64,000 nt of DNA from Rhodovulum sp. 12E13 (GTDB lineage: Bacteria > Pseudomonadota > Alphaproteobacteria > Rhodobacterales > Rhodobacteraceae), in the NCBI RefSeq assembly GCF_003340565.1, contig NZ_QPLK01000006.1, positions 1 to 64,000 on the forward strand. Direction: 5' to 3'. Position numbers and translations under genes: made by a program. Shown here piece after piece: positions 29,704 to 37,517 of the stretch; the stretch's first letter is position 1, and each line of letters starts with the position of its first letter. Below the pieces are notes generated by a model. It was not told where the DNA came from, searched no databases, and saw only the letters and a list, made by a program, of their open reading frames with translations.

Positions 29704-30320
29704 ATGAAGGGGCGGGTTCGACGGAGCCCTGCCAGGCCGGCCTTGATCCCGGCCGAGTTGGCGGCGCGCGTCGCGTGGCTCGGCATTGTCGAGAGCGACG
29801 ATCGCCGGGAGCGGTAGGCCCGCGCGGTCGACGGACGGGATCTGACCTTGGAGGGTTGCGGGCTCGGTCCATGCGGGGGCGACGCGGGCCGCGTGCTCGC
29901 GTGTGACCTCGCAGCACCCGACGGGCCCCACGATCCGCAACTTGCGGCAGCTTTGGATCGCTTCGGCGAAGGAGGTGTCGCGGATCGCCGCCGCGCTCGG
30001 CCTGCCCGGGATCGCCCCGGCTGGACCCGGCGCGGCTCGGCGCGACCCTTGTCGTGACGCGGATCGAGGATTTCACCCGTCCGCCGCCGTGTTCACGGCT
30101 GCAGGGGGCCTCGGGCGTGACGCTGGTGGTCGACATGCTCAACCAGCCCTGCCGGTTTCCCGCCCGCCCGCCCGCTCGCGTGCACGACGACGCCATCGCA
30201 CGCGCCGGGCGGGCGGCGGAGGGCAGGTGCGGCGTGACTGCCTGGGTGGAGCGCGAGGGTGCGCTGGCCGTGGGCAACAGGCCCGGGCTGCACGTGCCGG
30301 GCCAGCGAGCGTGGCGCGGC
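29704..30320 (+). pseudogene. MOSC-domain protein pseudogene with stop and frameshifts
   Basis: Three reading frames in succession match one MOSC (molybdenum cofactor sulfurase C-terminal-like) protein. Frame 1 (from ATG 29704) gives ALIPAELAARVAWLGIVES and hits a TAG at 29815-29817. A second frame gives VHAGATRAACSRVTSQHP, then TIRNLRQLWIASAKEVSRIA and AAALGLPG. A third frame from about 30020 gives LDPARLGATLVVTRIEDFT, CSRLQ and VTLVVDMLNQPCRF, then GVTAWVEREGALAVGN and LHVPGQRAW, the typical C-terminus, without a stop at the usual place. The conserved cysteine of the MOSC core lies in CSR. At least two frame changes plus a stop make this non-functional unless sequencing errors are involved. 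Confidence 0.75.
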
Positions 30321-30429
30321 GCGGTCGCCGGCGGCACGGACGGCCGCGCCCGCCCGCCTGGGCCGGGGCGTCTGCAGCGGGCCGGAACTGGCCGGGGCGC
30401 GGACACCCCGCCCCGCAGGGCGCGCTGCT

Positions 30430-31215
30430 CTACATCGGCTCGTCGTAGCGGTAGTAGACCACCGGTGCACCGGCGGACGTGTCGGCGCCGGCTTCCCTGG
30501 CCCGGGCCTCGGCTTGCTGGCGCTTCCACTGGTGGAAGCTGGCGAACTCGTCGGCGTCGAGCGTGCCCGAGGAATCGGCGTCGGCCTGCTCGAACTCCAT
30601 GTTGAGCACCTCGGAGAGATCGTTCTTCAGCGCCTCCGCGTCGGCCCACTCCTCGGCCGAGAGGCGGTCGTCGGCATCGGCATCGAGTGCATCGAATGTC
30701 ATCGCGGCGCGCGCGGCGACCTCTTGCGGCCCCATGCCCAGAACGTCGGTGTCGGTGTCTGCGGCCGGCACGTAGACGAACATTTCCAGCTCGTTCAGCG
30801 CCGCCCCCCGCGACATGCTGTCGGCGGCGCTGCGCGCCCCGGCGGCACCGAAGAGGAACTCCACCCGGTCGATCCAGCCGTCGCCATCGGCATCGGCCTG
30901 CGGGAAATTGGTCTCGCTGCGGTCGGTGGCGCGCGAGGGCTCGCCGGCGAGGGCGTTGCGGCAGGCCGCGTATTCGGCGGGGGAGACGTCGCCCGAGGCG
31001 TCGGCGTCGTAGGCGGCGAAGGCCGCTTGGGCGGCCCGCTGCACCTCGTCTTCGGTCACGGTGCCGTCGTCGTTCAGATCGACGTCGACGAAACCGCTTT
31101 CGCAGGGGTCGGTCGCGCCCGACTGATCCTGCGCCGGGGCGGGCGCGCTGGCGAGCGCGGCCAGCGCGAGGCCGGTGGCGGCGGTGCGGAGGGTGGGGGC
31201 GGTATGGAGACTCAT
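30430..31215 (-). CDS. Secreted EF-hand protein, paralogue 1
   Basis: This 261-residue protein has a signal peptide ([19 protein letters not shown]) and several EF-hand calcium loops: [48 protein letters not shown] and [12 protein letters not shown]. It is acidic and probably periplasmic or extracellular. It shares its plan, a cysteine pair (DPCESGF and AACRN) and the C-terminal tail PVVYYRY with the neighbouring gene. A GAGGAG precedes ATG 31215. It lies 68 bases downstream of paralogue 2, probably in one transcript. The role (calcium binding or sensing) is inferred only from the loops. Confidence 0.85.
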   Translation of the reverse strand: MSLHTAPTLRTAATGLALAALASAPAPAQDQSGATDPCESGFVDVDLNDDGTVTEDEVQRAAQAAFAAYDADASGDVSPAEYAACRNALAGEPSRATDRSETNFPQADADGDGWIDRVEFLFGAAGARSAADSMSRGAALNELEMFVYVPAADTDTDVLGMGPQEVAARAAMTFDALDADADDRLSAEEWADAEALKNDLSEVLNMEFEQADADSSGTLDADEFASFHQWKRQQAEARAREAGADTSAGAPVVYYRYDEPM

Positions 31216-31283
31216 CTGCTTCTCCTCGTGATCGAATGTCGGGGATCGGGTGCGCCGCCCAGGGGCGGGCGGCGCACGGTCGG

Positions 31284-32357
31284 TCACATCACGTGCGGGT
31301 AGCGGTAGTAGACGACCGGTGGCCCGACATCGCCCCCGGCGTCCTGCCCGCCGGCCTGCTCCAGCGCCTCCGCGGCCTCCTGCCAGCGGCGCCGCTCGCC
31401 CTCGACGTATTCCTGTGGGGTCAGCGTGCCCGAGGCGTCGATGTCGTCGCGGTTGAAGCGGGTGGTGAGCAGGTCCGACAGGTCTTGTCTGACGGCGCGG
31501 CTCTGCGCCCATTCCACCGGGTCGAGCCGGCCGCTGCGGTCGCGGTCGAGGGCACCGAACATCTGCAGCGCGCGCTGCGTCGCCTCTTCGCGGGGCATCA
31601 GCGTCGGGTCGCGGTCGGCCTGCGCCTCGGGGATGAACAGGAAGCGGCGGAGCACCACCACGGGCGCCTCCTCGCCCTGGGCACTGCCGTCACCTGCGAC
31701 GGTCGGGCTTTCGTCGCTGCCGGTTGCGGAGGCGTCGCCGCCCTGCGCCACGCCGGTCTGGATCTGGTCGCCCGTCGCATCGTCGCCCGTCGCATCGTCG
31801 CCCGTCGAGCCATCGCCAGCCGAGCCGTCGCCCGCCGCGGCGGTCTCGGTGCCGTCCCTCGTGCCGCCATCGGTCGAGGCGTCGCCGCTGGTGGCTTCGC
31901 TGCCGTCCGGTCCGGGCGCGCCGGCGGCGTCCGGCAGGGTCGCGGACTCGCCGGTATCGAGGTTGGCCTCGATGCGGGCCTGATCGTAGGCGTCGCCGGC
32001 CGCGTTCATGAATTCCTGCTGGCTGAGCTGGCCGTCGCCATTGGCGTCGTATTCCGGCAGGTTCGACTTGATCCGCTGCGCGGGCACGCCGACGACGCCG
32101 GCGCCGGCATTGGCGCAGGCCTCGTATTCGGCTTGCGTCACGTCGCCCGACCCGTCGGTGTCGAAGCGGGCGAAATCGGCCAGTGCGGCCTCTTCCAGTT
32201 CCTCTGCCGTGATCGTGCCGTCGCGGTCTTCATCGGCGAGATAGAAGCCACCCTGGCAGGGGGTGATGTCGTCTTCGCCGCCTTGCTGGGCGAGCGTGGG
32301 GCCGGGGGCCGCGAGCGCGGTGCCGAGCGCGAGCAGGGCGATGTGGCGATGCGCCAT
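31284..32357 (-). CDS. Secreted EF-hand protein, paralogue 2, with repetitive acidic linker
   Basis: This 357-residue protein has a signal peptide ([19 protein letters not shown]), EF-hand loops [36 protein letters not shown], then a disordered Gly/Asp/Thr linker of about 100 residues ([14 protein letters not shown], encoded by 15-base tandem repeats at 31771-31807), then further loops [12 protein letters not shown] and [12 protein letters not shown]. It ends [12 protein letters not shown], the same tail as paralogue 1. The start ATG 32357 follows an AGGAGATC. The linker is what makes it longer than its partner. Confidence 0.85.
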   Translation of the reverse strand: MAHRHIALLALGTALAAPGPTLAQQGGEDDITPCQGGFYLADEDRDGTITAEELEEAALADFARFDTDGSGDVTQAEYEACANAGAGVVGVPAQRIKSNLPEYDANGDGQLSQQEFMNAAGDAYDQARIEANLDTGESATLPDAAGAPGPDGSEATSGDASTDGGTRDGTETAAAGDGSAGDGSTGDDATGDDATGDQIQTGVAQGGDASATGSDESPTVAGDGSAQGEEAPVVVLRRFLFIPEAQADRDPTLMPREEATQRALQMFGALDRDRSGRLDPVEWAQSRAVRQDLSDLLTTRFNRDDIDASGTLTPQEYVEGERRRWQEAAEALEQAGGQDAGGDVGPPVVYYRYPHVM

Positions 32358-32499
32358 GATCTCCTCCTTCGGTTGCTGTGCCGTGCCCCTGTCCGCACGT
32401 CCCGTCTGGCGGGGCGAACAGGGGGCGGGGCGGCGTGTTCCATTCGGCCCGATTTCGCCGTATGCCGCGGTGGACACGGGATGCGTCGGAAACACGCCC

Positions 32500-32516
32500 G
32501 TGGCGCCGAGCGCCAC
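32500..32516 (+). other. Perfect 7-bp hairpin upstream of fhs
   Basis: GTGGCGC (32500-32506) and GCGCCAC (32510-32516) flank a CGA loop, 48 bases before the fhs start. It has no T-run, so it could be a leader hairpin of fhs or an operator. A longer dyad, CCCCTGT (32386-32392) and ACAGGGG (32418-32424), lies nearer the EF-hand gene start on the other strand. Confidence 0.35.
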
Positions 32517-32564
32517 CCGCTAGAGGATCGGCCGAGAACGCACCGCCAAGCAGGGACAGCCCCC

Positions 32565-34238
32565 ATGAGTTTCAAGTCTGACATCGAGATCGCCCGCGAG
32601 GCGCAGAAGCGACCCATCCAGGAGATCGGGGCGAAGCTGGGCATCCCCGAGGGCGACCTGCTGCCCTACGGCCACGACAAGGCCAAGGTGAGCCAGAGCT
32701 TCATCGACGGGCTTGCGGGGCGGGCCGACGGCAAGCTGGTCCTCGTGACCGCGATCAACCCCACGCCCGCGGGCGAGGGCAAGACGACGACGACGGTGGG
32801 CCTCGGCGACGGGCTCAACCGCATCGGGAAGAACGCGGCGATCTGCATCCGCGAGGCCAGCCTCGGGCCCTGCTTCGGGATGAAGGGCGGCGCCGCAGGG
32901 GGCGGCTACGCGCAGGTCGTGCCGATGGAGGACATGAACCTCCACTTCACCGGCGACTTCCACGCGATCACCAGCGCGCACAACCTGCTGTCGGCGATGA
33001 TCGACAACTCGATCTACTGGGGCAATCCGCTCGACATCGACATCCGCCGCGTGACCTGGCGGCGCGTGATGGACATGAACGACCGCGCGCTGCGCGACAT
33101 CGTGACCTCGCTGGGCGGCGTGGCCAACGGCTTCCCCCGGCAGGCGGGTTTCGACATCACGGTGGCGTCCGAGGTGATGGCCTGCCTGTGCCTCGCCGCC
33201 GACCTCGCCGACCTGCAGGAGCGTCTGGGGCGGATCATCGTAGGCTATACGCGCGACCGCCAGCCGGTCACCGCACGCGATCTCAAGGCCGACGGGGCGA
33301 TGACGGTGCTGCTGAAGGACGCGATGCAGCCCAACCTCGTGCAGACGCTCGAGAACAACCCTGCCTTCGTGCATGGCGGGCCGTTCGCCAACATCGCCCA
33401 TGGCTGCAACTCGGTCATCGCCACGAAGACGGCGCTGAAGCTGGCCGATTACGTGGTGACCGAGGCGGGCTTCGGCGCCGATCTGGGGGCCGAGAAGTTC
33501 ATGGACATCAAGTGCCGCATGGCCGGCCTCGCGCCCGCGGCCGTGGTCGTGGTCGCCACGGTGCGCGCGATGAAGATGAACGGCGGCGTGGCCAAGGCCG
33601 ACCTCGGTGCCGAGAACGTGGAGGCCGTGCGCGCGGGCTGCGCCAATCTCGGGCGCCACATCGAGAACGTGAAGGGCTTCGGCGTGCCCGTGGTCGTCTC
33701 GATCAACCATTTCGCGGGTGACACCGAGGCCGAGATCGCCGCGGTGCAGGACTACTGCACCGCGCAGGGCGCCGAGGCGGTCGTCAGCCGGCACTGGGCG
33801 CAGGGCTCTGCCGGGATCGAGCCGCTCGCGCACAAGGTGGTCGAACTGGCCGACACGCCCTCGACCTTCGCCCCGATCTACCCGGCGGAGATGGGCCTGT
33901 GGGAGAAGATCGAGACCATCGCAACCCGCATCTACCGCGCCGACGGCGCCTCGGCCGCGGAATCGGTGAAAAAACAGCTCAAGACATGGGAAGACCAGGG
34001 CTGGGGGCACCTGCCGATCTGCATGGCCAAGACGCAGTATTCGTTCACGACCGATCCCAACCGGCGCGGCGCGCCCACAGGCTTCGACATCCCCGTTCGC
34101 GAGGTGCGGCTGTCGGCCGGCGCGGGCTTCGTCGTGGCGATCTGCGGCGAGATCATGACCATGCCGGGCCTGCCCAAGGTGCCCTCGGCCGAGGCGATCC
34201 GGATGAACGTTGCGGGGCAGATCGAGGGGCTGTTCTGA
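32565..34238 (+). CDS. fhs: Formate-tetrahydrofolate ligase
   Basis: This enzyme makes 10-formyl-tetrahydrofolate from formate, THF and ATP, feeding purine synthesis and C1 assimilation. The 557-residue protein has the P-loop [11 protein letters not shown] (66-76), then [20 protein letters not shown] and [16 protein letters not shown], all family signatures. Length is standard. A moderate AGGGACAG ribosome binding site precedes ATG 32565. The stop overlaps the next gene's ATG (TGATG), and folD follows, so the three genes form a coupled one-carbon operon. Confidence 0.95.
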   Translation: MSFKSDIEIAREAQKRPIQEIGAKLGIPEGDLLPYGHDKAKVSQSFIDGLAGRADGKLVLVTAINPTPAGEGKTTTTVGLGDGLNRIGKNAAICIREASLGPCFGMKGGAAGGGYAQVVPMEDMNLHFTGDFHAITSAHNLLSAMIDNSIYWGNPLDIDIRRVTWRRVMDMNDRALRDIVTSLGGVANGFPRQAGFDITVASEVMACLCLAADLADLQERLGRIIVGYTRDRQPVTARDLKADGAMTVLLKDAMQPNLVQTLENNPAFVHGGPFANIAHGCNSVIATKTALKLADYVVTEAGFGADLGAEKFMDIKCRMAGLAPAAVVVVATVRAMKMNGGVAKADLGAENVEAVRAGCANLGRHIENVKGFGVPVVVSINHFAGDTEAEIAAVQDYCTAQGAEAVVSRHWAQGSAGIEPLAHKVVELADTPSTFAPIYPAEMGLWEKIETIATRIYRADGASAAESVKKQLKTWEDQGWGHLPICMAKTQYSFTTDPNRRGAPTGFDIPVREVRLSAGAGFVVAICGEIMTMPGLPKVPSAEAIRMNVAGQIEGLF

Positions 34239-34816
34239 TGCGGCGCGCCCGCCGGGCCGGATGTCTGGCCGGCGCGCTCGCCCTCGGCCTCGCGTCGCCG
34301 GCACCGGCCTCCGACGGCGCGTGGTTCCTGCATCCCTTCGGCGAGATGCGCGCTTATTTCGGCGACTGGCTCGCCGTCTGCACCGAGGAGGGACGGGGAC
34401 CCTGCCGCGCCGTGCAGATCCTGCTCGAGGGCGACGAGACGCGGGTCGGCCCTGCGCGTCTCGCCGTGTATCCCCGGGAATCGGGGGGGCACGTCCTGAC
34501 GCTCTACATGCGCGGGATGCCGGAGGAGGGGCGCGATCCGGTGATTCTCGCGATCGACGGTCATGTCCTGCCACTCTCGGCCGAGGACTGGGCCCCGGGC
34601 GAGCCGGGTGCGCCCAACGTGATGGAAACGCTGACGATCGCCGATCCGGACGTCATGGGCGACCTGGTGGCGCGGATGCGGGCCGGCTTGCGACTGACGG
34701 CCTCCCATGGTGGAGGAGGCGGGCCGCGGGGCGGGGACCAGACGGTTTTCTCCCTGCGCGGCCTGACGGCGGCCCTCGACGCGATCGAGGCCAGAGCGAC
34801 GGAGAACGGGGAATGA
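34238..34816 (+). CDS. IalB-like exported protein
   Basis: This 192-residue protein has a signal peptide ([19 protein letters not shown]). The mature part starts with [21 protein letters not shown], resembling the FGDWxxxC...C start of invasion-associated locus B proteins, and the C-terminal [15 protein letters not shown] also resembles that family's G-F-xAAL end. Some IalB cysteines are not seen. Its ATG overlaps the fhs stop, and its own stop overlaps the folD ATG, so it is translated between two folate enzymes although it is periplasmic. Function is unknown. Confidence 0.6.
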   Translation: MRRARRAGCLAGALALGLASPAPASDGAWFLHPFGEMRAYFGDWLAVCTEEGRGPCRAVQILLEGDETRVGPARLAVYPRESGGHVLTLYMRGMPEEGRDPVILAIDGHVLPLSAEDWAPGEPGAPNVMETLTIADPDVMGDLVARMRAGLRLTASHGGGGGPRGGDQTVFSLRGLTAALDAIEARATENGE

Positions 34817-35727
34817 CCAGCGACATCGAAACGGGCTCGAAGCTGATCGACGGCAAGGCGATCGCCGCAACCCTGCGGGCGCGCGTCGCCGAGCATGTCG
34901 CCCGCCTGCGCGATACCTACGGGATCACGCCGGGCCTGGCCGTGGTGCTCGTGGGCGAGGACCCGGCGAGCCAGGTCTACGTGCGCAACAAGAACCGCCA
35001 GACGAAGGAGGCCGGCATGGCCTCGTTCGAATACCGGCTGACCGAGGACACGCAGGAGCAGGAACTGCTCGACCTGATCGGCCGGCTCAACGCCGATCAG
35101 GCGGTGCATGGCATCCTCGTGCAGCTGCCCCTGCCGGCGCATCTGAACGCCGATCTGGTGATCAACGCGATCGACCCCGCAAAGGACGTCGACGGCTTCC
35201 ACATCTCCAACGTGGGGCTGCTGGCGACGGGGCAGAAGGCGATGGTGCCGTGCACGCCCCTGGGGTGCCTGATGCTGCTGCGCGACCATCTGGGCGATCT
35301 GGCAGGGAAGGAGGCGGTCGTGGTCGGCCGCTCGAACATCGTCGGCAAGCCGATGGCGCAGCTTCTGCTGCGCGAGTCGTGCACGGTGACGGTGGCCCAT
35401 TCCCGCACGCGCGACCTGGGCGAGGTGTGCCGGCGCGCCGACATCCTCGTGGCGGCGGTGGGCCGGCCCGCGATGGTGCCCGGCGAGTGGGTGAAGCCCG
35501 GCGCGACGGTGATCGACGTCGGCATCAACCGGGTGGAGCCCGAGGGCGGCGGCAAGGCGCGGCTGGTGGGCGACGTCGACTTCGACAGCGCCGCGCAGGT
35601 GGCCGGGGCGATCACGCCCGTTCCCGGCGGGGTCGGCCCGATGACCATCGCCTGCCTTCTGGCCAATACCGTTACGGCAGCCTGCCGCGCCGCCGGCCTG
35701 CCCGAGCCGGAGGGGCTGACGGCTTGA
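34813..35727 (+). CDS. folD: Bifunctional methylene-THF dehydrogenase/methenyl-THF cyclohydrolase FolD
   Basis: FolD interconverts 5,10-methylene-THF and 10-formyl-THF with NADP+. The 304-residue protein has [22 protein letters not shown] with the catalytic lysine (YVxxKxK form), QLPLPAHLN, and the Rossmann segment [17 protein letters not shown], then the C-terminal signature [18 protein letters not shown]. The start ATG 34813 overlaps the upstream stop (ATGA). With fhs it completes formate to methylene-THF conversion. Confidence 0.95.
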   Translation: MTSDIETGSKLIDGKAIAATLRARVAEHVARLRDTYGITPGLAVVLVGEDPASQVYVRNKNRQTKEAGMASFEYRLTEDTQEQELLDLIGRLNADQAVHGILVQLPLPAHLNADLVINAIDPAKDVDGFHISNVGLLATGQKAMVPCTPLGCLMLLRDHLGDLAGKEAVVVGRSNIVGKPMAQLLLRESCTVTVAHSRTRDLGEVCRRADILVAAVGRPAMVPGEWVKPGATVIDVGINRVEPEGGGKARLVGDVDFDSAAQVAGAITPVPGGVGPMTIACLLANTVTAACRAAGLPEPEGLTA

Positions 35728-35750
35728 GATCGGCCCGGACGGGGGCGGAC

Positions 35751-35821
35751 GGGGGCGCTCCCGCCTCCGCTCGGCGCTGCCGCGCCTCGCTCCGTTGGGC
35801 CCGGCACCCGCTGACGCGGGT
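35751..35821 (+). repeat. Repeat element C, copy 1 (two hairpins)
   Basis: The element begins GGGGGCGCTCCCGCCTCCGCT, forms hairpin GGCGC-TGCC-GCGCC, continues CTCGCTCCGTTGGGCCCGG, and ends with hairpin ACCCGC-TGAC-GCGGGT (35806-35821). It shares both conserved blocks with copy 2 at 44746-44821, while stem sequences differ but still pair. Confidence 0.7.
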
Positions 35822-35894
35822 GCGGGTGAGCGCGGGTGGGACCGGTCGGCGTCGCGCTCCGAAGGGGAGGGCCGATCCCGACTGTGCAGGAGGC

Positions 35895-35950
35895 AGGAAC
35901 CTGGAGCCAGGAACCCGGACCCAGGAACCCGGAGCCAGGAACCCGGAGCC
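35895..35950 (+). repeat. Four tandem 14-bp repeats
   Basis: Four head-to-tail units close to AGGAACCCGGAGCC: units start at 35895, 35909, 35923 and 35937; units 3 and 4 are identical and units 1 and 2 differ at one position each. They are intergenic. Such arrays vary in copy number between strains by slippage. Confidence 0.85.
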
Positions 35951-36126
35951 GGGAGCCGCGGGCTCTCGGGCCGGGAAGAGAGCGCCCCGGCCGCAGGGGG
36001 CGGTCGCGCTCCGGCACGGCTGCGGGAGATGAGGCGTCACCGTGCCATCGCGGGCCCCACTCGCCTGCGCGGCGCACCATAGAAGGCGCGCCCTGCTTCG
36101 GCCCGCTTCTTCGGGGTGCGCGCGCG

Positions 36127-36546
36127 TCAGACGGGGATCATGGTGCCCTGAAGCAGCGCGACCGCACCGCTCTCGGCCGTCACCTCGGCGCGCACGACGA
36201 TCAGGCGGCGCCCCGCGCGGACGACCTCTCCGGTGGCGACCAGCTCCGCCCCGGTGGCGGGGGCGAGCAGGTTGATCTTCATCTCGACCGTGAGCACCTC
36301 GGCCGCCTCGTCCATGAGGGTCAGCGCCGCGTAGCCCGCCGCGCTGTCGCCCAGGGCGAAGGTCAGCCCGGCATGGGCGACCCCGTGCTGTTGCGTGACC
36401 GCCCCCGTCACCGGTGCCGCGATCACGCAGCGGCCCGGCGCCACCTCGCGCATCCCGGCGCCGAAGGTGGCCATCAGCGCCTGCCGGGCGAAGCTCGCCC
36501 GCACCTTGGCCGCGTAGCCGTCGAACCGGGGGGCGAAGCCGCTCAT
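36127..36546 (-). CDS. PaaI-family hot-dog thioesterase
   Basis: This 139-residue protein of the PaaI/acyl-CoA thioesterase hot-dog family has VTQQHGVAHAGLTFALGDSAAGYAAL (the HGG-like motif here HGVAHAG, with the catalytic aspartate in GDSAAG) and KINLLAPATGAELVATGEV. It probably hydrolyses aryl- or medium-chain acyl-CoA. Its ATG at 36546 overlaps the pdeM stop (ATGA), so it is cotranslated with the DNA-repair gene, an arrangement without an obvious functional reason. Confidence 0.85.
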   Translation of the reverse strand: MSGFAPRFDGYAAKVRASFARQALMATFGAGMREVAPGRCVIAAPVTGAVTQQHGVAHAGLTFALGDSAAGYAALTLMDEAAEVLTVEMKINLLAPATGAELVATGEVVRAGRRLIVVRAEVTAESGAVALLQGTMIPV

Positions 36547-37265
36547 GCCGGGCCCCTCGCCGCGCCCCGGACCGCGCGGCGCGGCGGGCCGCCCGCCGTG
36601 CGGCGGCAGGCGGAGAGCGGCAGCGCCGCCTGCGTCGGCCCCGTCAGGATCGCCCGCGCGCCCGGACCCATCAGCCGCGCGATGGCCGGGTCGGCCGCGT
36701 CGAGCCCGCCCGTGTAGGTGCCGAAGGCGGGCAGGATCAGCCGCCGCCCGTCGGTGACGAAGGCCGGCCGCCGCACGCCGTGCGGCCCCGCCTTGGGGTG
36801 ATAGTGCCCCGAGATCTCGGGCCCCGCCTCGCCCGGCTCGGCCGCGTGGCGCAGGGCGATGCCGCCGAGGCGCAGCTCGGGCGCGCAGGTGCCCCCGAGA
36901 GCCGTCGGACCGGGGTCGTGGTTGCCCTGCACCCATGTCCAGCGCCGGCCGGCCATCAGTCCGGCGAGCTCGTCCCGGTCGGCCGGGCCAAGCGCCTCGG
37001 CCGCGCGCAGATCGTCGAAGGAATCGCCAAGGCACACGACATGCGCGGGCGCGTGCGCGCGCACGAGCGCGGCGAGGCGGCCAAGCGTGTCGGCGCTTTC
37101 GTAGGGGGGCACCAGGGCACCGCCGCGCCGGGCGATCCGCTCGGATTTGCCGAGGTGAAGGTCGCTTGCAACCAGCAGACGCTCCGCCGCCCACCAGAGC
37201 GCCCGCCCCGGCAGGAGCGTGAGCGCCGCGCCCGCGATCTCCAGAGATACCCCTGCGCCGTTCAT
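36543..37265 (-). CDS. pdeM: Ligase-associated DNA damage response endonuclease PdeM
   Basis: This 240-residue calcineurin-like metallophosphoesterase has metal-binding motifs DLHLGKSER, CLGDSFDD, GNHDPG and GHYHPK in order. PdeM proteins belong to the ligase-associated repair set (ATP ligase, exonuclease, DEXH helicase, PdeM). The start ATG 37265 is taken because upstream residues are non-conserved. The helicase partner is 252 bases upstream on the same strand, separated by an inverted pair of 22-nt repeats. The C-terminal 20 residues are Arg/Gly-rich. Confidence 0.88.
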   Translation of the reverse strand: MNGAGVSLEIAGAALTLLPGRALWWAAERLLVASDLHLGKSERIARRGGALVPPYESADTLGRLAALVRAHAPAHVVCLGDSFDDLRAAEALGPADRDELAGLMAGRRWTWVQGNHDPGPTALGGTCAPELRLGGIALRHAAEPGEAGPEISGHYHPKAGPHGVRRPAFVTDGRRLILPAFGTYTGGLDAADPAIARLMGPGARAILTGPTQAALPLSACRRTAGGPPRRAVRGAARGPA

Positions 37266-37349
37266 GCTTCGTTCGTGCCCCGGCCGGGCGCCGAAGGCAA
37301 GGGGCATGCGCAGCTTTTGCCGGGACCGCCGCGGGAGACGGGGCGCCAT

Positions 37350-37371
37350 GCGTATTTTAAACAGAAAGAAG
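37350..37371 (-). repeat. 22-nt TTCTT/AAATA repeat, group B (left arm of inverted pair)
   Basis: Read on the minus strand: CTTCTTTCTG, TTTAAAATACGC. It faces the copy at 37468-37489; the pair forms inverted repeats about 140 bases end to end in the pdeM-helicase gap. Confidence 0.7.
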
Positions 37372-37467
37372 CCGCCAGGATGCGTCGGGCACCGGCGAGC
37401 GGACGCGGGCGGCAGCGGTCGCAATCCTCCTTCGGTGGCTTCGGTGGGCGGTTACTGCCGCTGCCGG

Positions 37468-37489
37468 CTTCTTTCTGTCCGAAATACGC
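37468..37489 (+). repeat. 22-nt TTCTT/AAATA repeat, group B (right arm of inverted pair)
   Basis: CTTCTTTCTG followed by TCCGAAATACGC, then ACGGCGCG. This is the inverted partner of 37350-37371, with extended flanking similarity (GGCTT before, GCNCGGCGC after in related copies). It lies 28 bases downstream of the helicase stop. Confidence 0.75.
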
Positions 37490-37517
37490 ACGGCGCGCGT
37501 CCTCGTCCGGTGCCACG

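Larger units (their letters stand above)
35728..36126. other. folD-thioesterase intergenic region: repeat element C plus 14-bp tandem repeats
   Basis: No gene is supported. The region holds repeat element C (35751-35821), four 14-bp tandem repeats (35895-35950), and a GC-rich remainder whose reading frames are artefacts of base composition. The flanking genes converge here (folD plus, thioesterase minus), so terminators are expected. Confidence 0.5.

Noticed and set aside
29667-30605. Several separate small genes between 29.7 and 30.6 kb
   Set aside because: Read together they are successive pieces of one MOSC protein, so a single pseudogene is simpler.
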